DNA from: Syntrophaceae bacterium UBA3084
GTDB lineage: Bacteria; Desulfobacterota; Syntrophia; Syntrophales; UBA6807
DNA: 5,456 nt
Assembly (NCBI GenBank): GCA_002367335.1
Contig: DFBI01000079.1
Location: 1 to 5,456, forward strand
Direction of reading: 5' to 3'
Shown here piece by piece: positions 1 to 3,975 of this stretch. A program made the translations under genes and the position numbers. Positions within the stretch are counted from its first letter, which is position 1. Each line of letters opens with the position of its first letter. The notes beneath the pieces are model-generated. The model had not been told where the DNA came from. It did no database searches and was given only the letters and a program-made list of their open reading frames with translations.

Positions 1-27
1 CTCAGCCGAACCGTCCATGCCACCCAT
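1..27 (-). CDS. Possible 5' end of a downstream gene (first nine codons, cut by the window edge)
   Basis: An ATG at 27-25 begins an open frame reading MGGMDGSAE to the window edge. A purine-rich GAGGGG (minus strand, 32-37) lies 4 nt before this ATG, and 13 nt before a second in-frame ATG at 18-16. In Deltaproteobacteria the gene after rnhB is often a YraN/UPF0102-family protein, so that is the first guess, but nine codons cannot identify a family. A competing reading is that the edge belongs to a dispersed repeat: bases 1-12 match 3808-3819 at 11 of 12 positions. Low confidence. Confidence 0.3.
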
Positions 28-37
28 CTTGCCCCTC

Positions 38-127
38 AATTCAAAATTAAGAATTGTATTTACCTTGAACCTTGAACCTTGAACCTTGTTCCTTTGTCCT
101 TAATTCAAAATTAAGAATTCAAAATTG
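38..127. repeat. Pair of exact 18-bp direct repeats flanking a heptamer array
   Basis: The sequence AATTCAAAATTAAGAATT occurs exactly at 38-55 and 102-119. The second copy runs on into another AATTCAAAATT (116-126), giving a 14-bp tandem step. Each copy has AATTC/GAATT inverted ends. Between the copies lies the CCTTGAA heptamer array (63-104). No coding frame is evident. The function is unknown; it looks like noncoding repeat DNA downstream of rnhB. Confidence 0.75.
63..104. repeat. Heptamer tandem array, CCTTGAA family
   Basis: Six consecutive 7-bp units keep phase: CCTTGAA at 63-69, 70-76 and 77-83, CCTTGTT at 84-90, CCTTTGT at 91-97 and CCTTAAT at 98-104. Read on the minus strand the unit is a circular form of GGTTCAA, the same unit that dominates the array at 1781-1843. 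The last unit merges in phase with the AATTCAAAATTAAG repeat, whose 14-bp step is two heptads. Confidence 0.85.
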
Positions 128-136
128 TTTTTATAT

Positions 137-178
137 CCTTGTCCCTTATTCCTTGCACCTTGTCCCTTATTCCTTACG
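137..178. repeat. Heptamer array with 21-bp higher-order period, running into the rnhB stop
   Basis: Six units are in phase: CCTTGTC (137), CCTTATT (144), CCTTGCA (151), CCTTGTC (158), CCTTATT (165) and CCTTACG (172). The block 137-157 repeats as 158-178 with 18 of 21 positions identical, so there is a three-heptad higher-order unit. The last unit contains the rnhB stop codon (174-176), and CCTT motifs continue at 179 and 185 inside the final codons of rnhB. Confidence 0.85.
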
Positions 179-761
179 CCTTTACCTTGAAGGATTTTCT
201 GTGAATTTTGCAATAGCCGTATTTTATTATAGCTTCACGGTGTTCTCTGGTGCCGTATCCCTTATTTCTGAGAAAATTATAATCAGGAAACTGTCGATGA
301 TATTTTTCCATCACGTGGTCTCTCGAAACCTTGGCCATAATGGATGCAGATGCCACGGAGATGCTGAGGGAATCCCCTCTGATGATTGCTTTTTGTGGTA
401 TGGAAAGATTGATTGTGTCTCTGCCGTCTATGAGAAGGTAATCAGTGGGGGCGGAAAGGTTCAAAACGGCCCTTTTCATGGCCAGTAACGTTGCCCTGAG
501 AATGTTGATTTCATCAATTACAGAAGGTTCAACAAACCCAAGTCCAATGGAAATAGCATCATTTCTTATGGTTTTGAATATTTTTTCTCTTTGTAATGGG
601 GTTAACTTTTTTGAGTCGCGAATGTCCACGTTTATATAATCGTAGGGGAGGATTACTGCGGCGGCAACAATGGGACCCGCCAGGGGGCCCCTTCCAGCTT
701 CATCTATGCCGGCAACCGATTTGAAACCGAGTTGCCGGACCTCAGATTCAAAGCTGTTCAT
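174..761 (-). CDS. rnhB: Ribonuclease HII
   Basis: Endonuclease that cuts the RNA strand of RNA-DNA hybrids and single ribonucleotides in duplex DNA, feeding ribonucleotide excision repair in the cytoplasm. The 195-residue length is normal for the family. Visible motifs are GIDEAGRGPLAGP (residues 18-30, acidic residues D20 and E21), LIDGRD (D112) and RGDS (D130). D112 and D130 have the same 18-residue spacing as the metal ligands of E. coli RNase HII. SASIMAKVSRD (138-148) and the GYGTREHREAI region complete the signature. The ATG follows the rplS stop by 1 nt with only a weak AGAAGA upstream, so translation is probably coupled to rplS. The last codons (SFKVKA) and the TAA stop lie inside a heptamer repeat, so the extreme C-terminus may have been shaped by repeat growth. 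Identification is secure. Confidence 0.97.
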   Translation of the reverse strand: MNSFESEVRQLGFKSVAGIDEAGRGPLAGPIVAAAVILPYDYINVDIRDSKKLTPLQREKIFKTIRNDAISIGLGFVEPSVIDEINILRATLLAMKRAVLNLSAPTDYLLIDGRDTINLSIPQKAIIRGDSLSISVASASIMAKVSRDHVMEKYHRQFPDYNFLRNKGYGTREHREAIIKYGYCKIHRKSFKVKA

Positions 762-762
762 A

Positions 763-1110
763 TCATCTTCTGCCCAGTTCTTTAATCCTGGCTTTTTTGC
801 CTTTTAGTTCTCTAAGATAATATAAACGAGATCGCCTGACCTTACCCCTTGTGATCACATCTATCTTATCGACAACGGGTGAATGTAAAGGGAATGTTCT
901 CTCCACACCTATGCCGCGGGAAATTTTCCTGACGGTGAAACTGGCGCGATTATTTCCGCCTCTTTTTCTAATAACGACGCCTTCAAATACCTGTATTCTC
1001 TCTTTCTGACCCTCTATAATTCTTACGTGTACTTTTACCGTGTCACCGGATTTAAAATCGGGAATGTCTCCCCGCATTTGTCCTTTCTCGATGAAGTCAA
1101 GCGCATTCAT
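763..1110 (-). CDS. rplS: Large ribosomal subunit protein bL19
   Basis: Component of the 50S subunit near the 30S interface. The 115-residue basic protein matches bL19 end to end: an N-terminal helix, FKSGDTVKVHVRIIEG (19-34), RIQVFEGVVIRKRGG (38-52), SFTVRKISRGIGVERTFPLH (57-76), and a basic tail with KVRRSRLYYLRELKGKKARI. The start is fixed by a good Shine-Dalgarno, GGAGGA at 1119-1124 on the minus strand, with 8 nt to the ATG. It follows the SPOUT methyltransferase across an 86-bp AT-rich gap in which I found no convincing promoter or terminator, and its TGA stop is 1 nt from the rnhB start. Nothing is truncated or unusual. Confidence 0.98.
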   Translation of the reverse strand: MNALDFIEKGQMRGDIPDFKSGDTVKVHVRIIEGQKERIQVFEGVVIRKRGGNNRASFTVRKISRGIGVERTFPLHSPVVDKIDVITRGKVRRSRLYYLRELKGKKARIKELGRR

Positions 1111-1118
1111 TGTGTATA

Positions 1119-1124
1119 TCCTCC
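1119..1124 (-). promoter_or_regulatory. Shine-Dalgarno of rplS
   Basis: GGAGGA on the minus strand, 8 nt before the rplS ATG. It is a strong, normally spaced site. It shows that this genome uses canonical ribosome binding sites, which makes their absence before ffh and the methyltransferase gene notable. Confidence 0.85.
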
Positions 1125-1196
1125 AGAACTGATGTAATTTTTTACTATAGTGTAATTCTTATAACTTTTCTTCGTAATAGCTAAGAACCAATTTAA

Positions 1197-1760
1197 CTAC
1201 CTTTTTCCTAACAATCTGTCCAGCACAATCGACACTGCCGATCTAACGGATAGATGGTTGTATTTGGATGATCCCCTGATTGGTTCGATGAAGTAGTCAG
1301 CTTTATCGGTGATTTCATCGGCAATTCCCCAGCCCGTGCCAAAAACCAGGAGATAAGCGCTATTATTTTCTGATATCTTTTTATTTAAATCGTCAAATCG
1401 TAAAAACTTTTCTCGAAGGGATGCGCCGGTTACAACGAGATTTACCTTACCGTTTCCTGTTTCTTCCTCGATTTCCTTTAAGGTATCTTCCAGGGAGCTC
1501 TTTATTACCGTTGTGTCAAGGGCTTCTTTCCTGCATGGGTTATAGGTTGCGCCATATCCTTTCTGCCAGTGATCAAGTATTCGCCTGACAAATTGTCTTT
1601 GTTGCTCAAGGGGTGTAATAATATAGAAACGTTTAACGCCGTATGTTTTGCCAGCCCTCGATATGTCATGAATATCCATATTAGTAACTGCCGTTGTTAC
1701 AACGTCACCTTTTTTATTGTAAACGGGATAATGTAAGAGAGCGATGTAAACGTTATTCAT
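1197..1760 (-). CDS. SPOUT-type RNA methyltransferase, TrmD/rplS-linked family (substrate unknown)
   Basis: Probable SAM-dependent RNA methyltransferase of the knotted SPOUT class, the family usually annotated only as 'RNA methyltransferase' (I recall Pfam Methyltrn_RNA_4) and often found between trmD and rplS in Deltaproteobacteria. In the 187-residue frame I see VYIALLHYPVYNKKG (4-18), VTNMDIHDISRAGKTYGV (25-42), HWQKGYGATYNP (64-75), VVTGAS (109-114), LLVFGTGWGIADE (137-149) and IEPIRGSSKYNHLSVRSA (158-175). The last two blocks look like the cofactor-binding trefoil-knot loops. The ATG at 1760-1758 gives the usual family N-terminus; a GTG two codons upstream (1766-1764) is possible. Neither has a Shine-Dalgarno, and a heptamer array ends 20 nt upstream. 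No target RNA can be read from the sequence. Confidence 0.9.
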   Translation of the reverse strand: MNNVYIALLHYPVYNKKGDVVTTAVTNMDIHDISRAGKTYGVKRFYIITPLEQQRQFVRRILDHWQKGYGATYNPCRKEALDTTVIKSSLEDTLKEIEEETGNGKVNLVVTGASLREKFLRFDDLNKKISENNSAYLLVFGTGWGIADEITDKADYFIEPIRGSSKYNHLSVRSAVSIVLDRLLGKR

Positions 1761-1780
1761 ATGCACAGCTACGGATCAGA

Positions 1781-1843
1781 GGTACAAGGTTCAAGGTTCA
1801 AGGTACAAGGTTCAAGGTTCAAGGTAAAAGGTTCAAGGTTCAA
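1781..1843. repeat. Nine-unit heptamer array with exact 21-bp higher-order period
   Basis: Nine contiguous heptamers form three 21-bp blocks: GGTACAA, GGTTCAA, GGTTCAA at 1781-1801; the same three again at 1802-1822; and GGTAAAA, GGTTCAA, GGTTCAA at 1823-1843. Blocks one and two are identical and block three differs at one base. The array fills most of the space between the methyltransferase start and trmD. An open plus-strand frame crosses it and would encode a repeated seven-residue peptide, but it is a by-product of the 21-bp period. Confidence 0.92.
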
Positions 1844-1876
1844 GGAACCCGTTGTCTTTACCTTGATCCTTGTACC
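1809..1876. repeat. Long imperfect inverted repeat (potential hairpin) between trmD and the methyltransferase gene
   Basis: The 20 bases at 1809-1828 are complementary to 1857-1876 at 18 of 20 positions, with a 28-base loop. The loop holds a smaller perfect stem, GGTTC (1837-1841) with GAACC (1845-1849). The structure arises because the heptamer array changes strand polarity at about 1850. In the minus-strand transcript it would fold just after the trmD stop. No T-run follows it, so I do not call it an intrinsic terminator; it could affect mRNA processing or stability. Confidence 0.6.
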
Positions 1877-1902
1877 TTTGTCCTTTGTTCTTTAACCTTT
1901 GT
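1861..1902. repeat. Opposite-polarity heptamer array overlapping the trmD stop codon
   Basis: Units in phase on the plus strand are CCTTGAT (1861), CCTTGTA (1868), CCTTTGT (1875), CCTTTGT (1882), TCTTTAA (1889) and CCTTTGT (1896). The trmD stop (1892-1894) and the codons for its final residues D-K-G are inside the last two units. Units are more diverged than in the neighbouring array at 1781-1843 and run on the opposite strand. Confidence 0.8.
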
Positions 1903-2617
1903 CTTCAAGAATTTTTATATCTTCTTCTGACAGGTTTGCCTTTGCCAGTAAATCCGGTCTTCTCATCAGGGTCCTTTTGAGGGATGTTTTGCGTCTCCAT
2001 TCATTAATTTTCTTGTGATCACCTGAAAGAATCACATCAGGGACCCCCCAGCTACGGTATTTCTGCGGACGTGTATATTGGGGGCCTTCCAAAAGGCCGG
2101 TCGAAAAAGAATCAAACAGGGCTGATTCTTTATTTCCCAGGACTTCCGGAACAAGGCGCGAGACGGCATCCACTATAATCATTGCTGGCAATTCTCCTCC
2201 TGTAAGAATGTAATCACCGATGGAAATCTCTCTGTCAACAAGATGTTCCCTTATCCTTTCATCCACTCCTTCGTAATGACCGCAGATGAGAATGATTTGA
2301 GAATACCGGGATAGTTCTTCCACAATTTCCTGTTTGAAGGTTTCACCCTGTGGCGTCATGAGGACAACATGCGCGTTATCTCTCGTGGGGACGATGGCAT
2401 CAAGCGCTCTTGCGACAGGCTCAACCTTCATCACCATGCCGCCGCCGCCGCCGTAAGGATAATCATCGGTCATACAGTGCTTATCCAGGGTATAACTGCG
2501 GATATCATGGAGATGGATTTCGATTAATTGTTTGTCAAGGGCCTTTTTTATAAGACTGCAGTCAAAGGGGGTTTGAAACATCTTGGGGAAGACGGACAGT
2601 ATATCAAACCTGATCAT
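1892..2617 (-). CDS. trmD: tRNA (guanine37-N1)-methyltransferase TrmD
   Basis: Transfers a methyl group from SAM to N1 of G37, next to the anticodon of tRNAs reading CNN-type codons, preventing +1 frameshifting. The 241-residue protein is full length. It starts MIRFDILSVFPKMF and carries DDYPYGGGGGMVMK (51-64), the knot motifs CGHYEGVDER (112-121) and EISIGDYILTGGELPA (130-145), R154 and D169. The last two fall at the positions of the E. coli catalytic Arg and Asp. The C-terminal tRNA-binding part shows GPQYTRP (178-184), LSGDH and LMRRPDLL. It starts 6 nt after the rimM stop. The clearest Shine-Dalgarno, GAGGGG at 2630-2635, is 12 nt from the ATG, with AAAGG touching the ATG itself. The final residues DKG and the TAA sit in repeat DNA. 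Confidence 0.98.
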   Translation of the reverse strand: MIRFDILSVFPKMFQTPFDCSLIKKALDKQLIEIHLHDIRSYTLDKHCMTDDYPYGGGGGMVMKVEPVARALDAIVPTRDNAHVVLMTPQGETFKQEIVEELSRYSQIILICGHYEGVDERIREHLVDREISIGDYILTGGELPAMIIVDAVSRLVPEVLGNKESALFDSFSTGLLEGPQYTRPQKYRSWGVPDVILSGDHKKINEWRRKTSLKRTLMRRPDLLAKANLSEEDIKILEDKG

Positions 2618-2623
2618 CCTTTC

Positions 2624-3127
2624 TTAAAGCCCCTCAAGCAACTCGACAATCATGATTCCTTTTTCGAGGTTTATTTGTTTTATTACGTCTTCAATATCCG
2701 GAAGAAGGATCTCTCTTTCTCCCCCGGTGCAAACATAAATATTATTGCTTCCTGCCTGGAAAATTTTTTCGATCTTTCCGAGTTTTTGGTTATCTCCTGT
2801 GAAAACTTCAAGCCCTATAATATCTCGCCAGTAATATTCACCCTCCGGCAATTTCCGGAGTCTGTCAGGAGGAATGAACATTCGGCATCCGACGAAAGAC
2901 ATTGTAGCATCAATGTCGTTCACACCTTCGAATTCAAAAGAAAAACTCTTTTTGGTGAAATTGATATATCTAACTTTGTAAAGATCGGGACCCCGCTCTT
3001 TGCATGTTATATACACATCTTTAAAAGGTTTGAGCGCTTCGGGTGATTCAATATATGAAACGGCTTTCATGCGGCCATTAACACCAACAGATTTACTGAT
3101 CCTTCCTATTTCAAGGAGGTCTTTCAA
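2624..3127 (-). CDS. rimM: Ribosome maturation factor RimM (TTG start)
   Basis: Assembly factor that binds the 30S head near uS19 and helps late 16S rRNA maturation. At 167 residues it is full length. The N-terminal RimM barrel covers about 4-88 (LLEIGRISKSVGVNGRMKAV near the start), then the linker LPEGEYYWRDIIGLEVF (93-109) leads into the C-terminal PRC-barrel with GSNNIYVC (126-133), EILLPDIEDV (139-148) and the terminal VELLEGL. The predicted start is TTG at 3127-3125. It directly follows the khpA TAA in the same frame, and no ATG or GTG is available before the conserved barrel begins. A GGAG at 3140-3143 inside khpA lies 12 nt upstream. Translation is probably coupled to khpA. Family assignment is secure; the start is likely. 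Confidence 0.95.
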   Translation of the reverse strand: MKDLLEIGRISKSVGVNGRMKAVSYIESPEALKPFKDVYITCKERGPDLYKVRYINFTKKSFSFEFEGVNDIDATMSFVGCRMFIPPDRLRKLPEGEYYWRDIIGLEVFTGDNQKLGKIEKIFQAGSNNIYVCTGGEREILLPDIEDVIKQINLEKGIMIVELLEGL

Positions 3128-3358
3128 TTATTCAATAATCTCCAGAACCGATCTTTTATGAATCTTTGATGATGCGGCGCTCAGAATTGTTCGCATTGCC
3201 TTTGCTGTTTTACCCTGTTTCCCAATAACCTTTCCCAGGTCTTCTTTTGCAACCCGCAGTTCAATTACGGAAGTCTGTTCTCCTGTCACCTCGGCAACGT
3301 CAACTTCATCAGGATTATCTACCAAAGCTTGAGCCATGTACTTAACCAAATCTTTCAT
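3128..3358 (-). CDS. khpA: KH-domain RNA-binding protein KhpA
   Basis: Small single-KH RNA-binding protein (YlqC/KhpA family). In Firmicutes it pairs with KhpB/Jag and affects cell division and RNA stability; its role in this lineage is not established. The 76-residue frame from the ATG at 3358 matches the family: MKDLVKYMAQALVDNPDEV at the start, then VIELRVAKEDLGKVIGKQGK with the GxxG RNA-contact loop at 46-49 (GKQG) and TAKAMRTILSAAS after it. The frame stays open upstream to a TTG at 3424, but the extra 22 residues are not family-like, and the Shine-Dalgarno at 3366-3371 fits only the ATG. It lies between rpsP and rimM, the common bacterial arrangement, and its TAA directly abuts the rimM start codon. 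Confidence 0.95.
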   Translation of the reverse strand: MKDLVKYMAQALVDNPDEVDVAEVTGEQTSVIELRVAKEDLGKVIGKQGKTAKAMRTILSAASSKIHKRSVLEIIE

Positions 3359-3365
3359 CGTATCA

Positions 3366-3371
3366 ACCTCC
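3366..3371 (-). promoter_or_regulatory. Shine-Dalgarno of khpA, deciding its start
   Basis: GGAGGT on the minus strand, 7 nt before the ATG at 3358-3356. This canonical spacing selects the 76-residue KhpA over the longer frame from the TTG at 3424. Confidence 0.85.
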
Positions 3372-3451
3372 ACTGATCGTCTTTGTAAGCTAAAAAAACA
3401 TTTGATGTACACTGAATTGAACAATAAGGGGTCTACAGCAAACTTTCACTA

Positions 3452-3721
3452 TCAGGCTGCCTTCACATTTTCTTTTGTTAAAGCAACACCTTTCTTTTTC
3501 AAAATATTTGAAACTGTTATCGTGGGTTTTGCACCCTGTGACAACCAGGCTGTTATTCGATCCTCCTTGAGGATAATCTCCGGCGGATCTTTTTTAGGGT
3601 CATAATTTCCAACAATTTCAAGAAATCTTCCGTTCCGTGGAGCTTTGCTGTCAGCTACCACAATCCTGTAAAACGGTTTCTTTTTCTTACCCATACGAGC
3701 TAGTCTAATCTTAATGGCCAT
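3452..3721 (-). CDS. rpsP: Small ribosomal subunit protein bS16
   Basis: 30S protein needed for assembly of the 16S rRNA 5' and central domains. At 89 residues it is typical in length and matches the family throughout: MAIKIRLARMGKKKKPFYRI (1-20), VVADSKAPRNGRFLEIVGNYDP (21-42), then LKEDRITAWLSQGAKPTITVSNILKKKGV. The basic, short C-terminal tail is normal. The upstream AGGAGGT is a full-length Shine-Dalgarno but is 13 nt from the ATG, longer than usual; a weaker AAAGGA touches the ATG. khpA follows after 93 bp. The gene is preceded by 250 bp of repeat-rich DNA separating it from ffh, where a promoter might be expected but none stands out. Confidence 0.98.
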   Translation of the reverse strand: MAIKIRLARMGKKKKPFYRIVVADSKAPRNGRFLEIVGNYDPKKDPPEIILKEDRITAWLSQGAKPTITVSNILKKKGVALTKENVKAA

Positions 3722-3734
3722 TCCTTTTGATATT

Positions 3735-3741
3735 ACCTCCT
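3735..3741 (-). promoter_or_regulatory. Shine-Dalgarno of rpsP with long spacing
   Basis: AGGAGGT, a perfect seven-base anti-16S match on the minus strand, 13 nt before the rpsP ATG. The spacing is longer than the usual 5-9 nt. It lies 3 nt after a small GC hairpin (3745-3757). Confidence 0.75.
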
Positions 3742-3744
3742 AAG

Positions 3745-3757
3745 GCGGCAAAGCCGC
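3745..3757 (-). promoter_or_regulatory. Small GC hairpin immediately before the rpsP Shine-Dalgarno
   Basis: A perfect 5-bp stem, GCGGC (3745-3749) with GCCGC (3753-3757), closes a 3-base loop. In the transcript it would end 3 nt before AGGAGGT. It could shape access to the ribosome binding site, or be chance or repeat-derived. The function is inferred only. Confidence 0.35.
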
Positions 3758-3764
3758 AAAGTTA

Positions 3765-3908
3765 TCAGGGATCAGGTGTCGGGAGTTCGGTGAGCCTTCG
3801 GCGTGAGCTCAGTCGAACCAGATCGGCAAAAGACAACGGTCACCCATTGGGCTTTCGGCACGATGAGACACGTTGTAAAACACCGCAGATCCCTGACCCA
3901 TGACACCA
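3765..3908. repeat. Composite intergenic element: inverted heptamer runs around a REP-like palindrome
   Basis: The left end has degenerate 7-bp units TCAGGGA (3765), TCAGGTG (3772), TCGGGAG (3779) and TTCGGTG (3786). The right end has GATCCCT (3888), GACCCAT (3895) and GACACCA (3902), the same kind of unit on the opposite strand. The outer 9 bases TCAGGGATC (3765-3773) and GATCCCTGA (3888-3896) are exact inverted repeats. Between them an imperfect palindrome spans 3785-3818: arm GTTCGGTGAGC at 3785-3795 against GCTCAGTCGAAC at 3807-3818, two 5-bp stems with a bulge. No protein frame is apparent. The element may be a non-autonomous repeat insertion; I could not test that. Confidence 0.55.
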
Positions 3909-3954
3909 GCATCTGCGCAAAAAACGCAACTGTTGTGAAGAAAGATTTCAACTA

Positions 3955-3975
3955 CTAACACATATTATGTCTTAG
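3955..3975 (-). other. Weak AT-rich hairpin across the ffh stop codon
   Basis: CTAACACAT (3955-3963) and ATGTCTTAG (3967-3975) pair at 8 of 9 positions around an ATT loop, spanning the ffh TAA. No T-run follows in the direction of ffh transcription, so it is not a convincing terminator. Whether transcription continues from ffh into rpsP cannot be told from the sequence. Confidence 0.25.

Noticed and set aside
72..488. Plus-strand frame overlapping the left repeats and rnhB
   Set aside because: It begins inside the heptamer array and continues antisense to rnhB, with no family resemblance.
1111..1196. Promoter or L19-type leader before rplS
   Set aside because: TATAGT and TATAAG hexamers are present, but no -35 match at proper spacing and no clear leader structure. 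AT-richness alone explains them.
1781..1902. CRISPR array
   Set aside because: Units are 7 bp in direct contact with no unique spacers, and there are no cas genes in the window.
1694..1930. Plus-strand open frame with a repeated seven-residue peptide (GTRFKVQ-like)
   Set aside because: The peptide repeat is the direct result of the 21-bp DNA repeat. The frame overlaps the ends of trmD and the methyltransferase gene and has no start signals.
2528..3046. Plus-strand frame of 172 codons over rimM and the trmD start
   Set aside because: It is antisense to two securely identified genes and resembles no family I know.
3392..3410. Possible intrinsic terminator in the rpsP-khpA gap (ACAT-CAA-ATGT followed by a T-run on the minus strand)
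   Set aside because: The stem is only 4 bp of mostly A-T pairs. It would also cut khpA, rimM and trmD from rpsP, for which there is no other sign.
3359..3424. 22-residue N-terminal extension of KhpA from a TTG
   Set aside because: A canonical Shine-Dalgarno lies 7 nt before the internal ATG, and the extension crosses it and is not family-like.
3785..3908. Small structured RNA gene (4.5S RNA or tRNA) near ffh
   Set aside because: No cloverleaf, no SRP-RNA apical loop motif, and the pairing is explained by inverted repeats.
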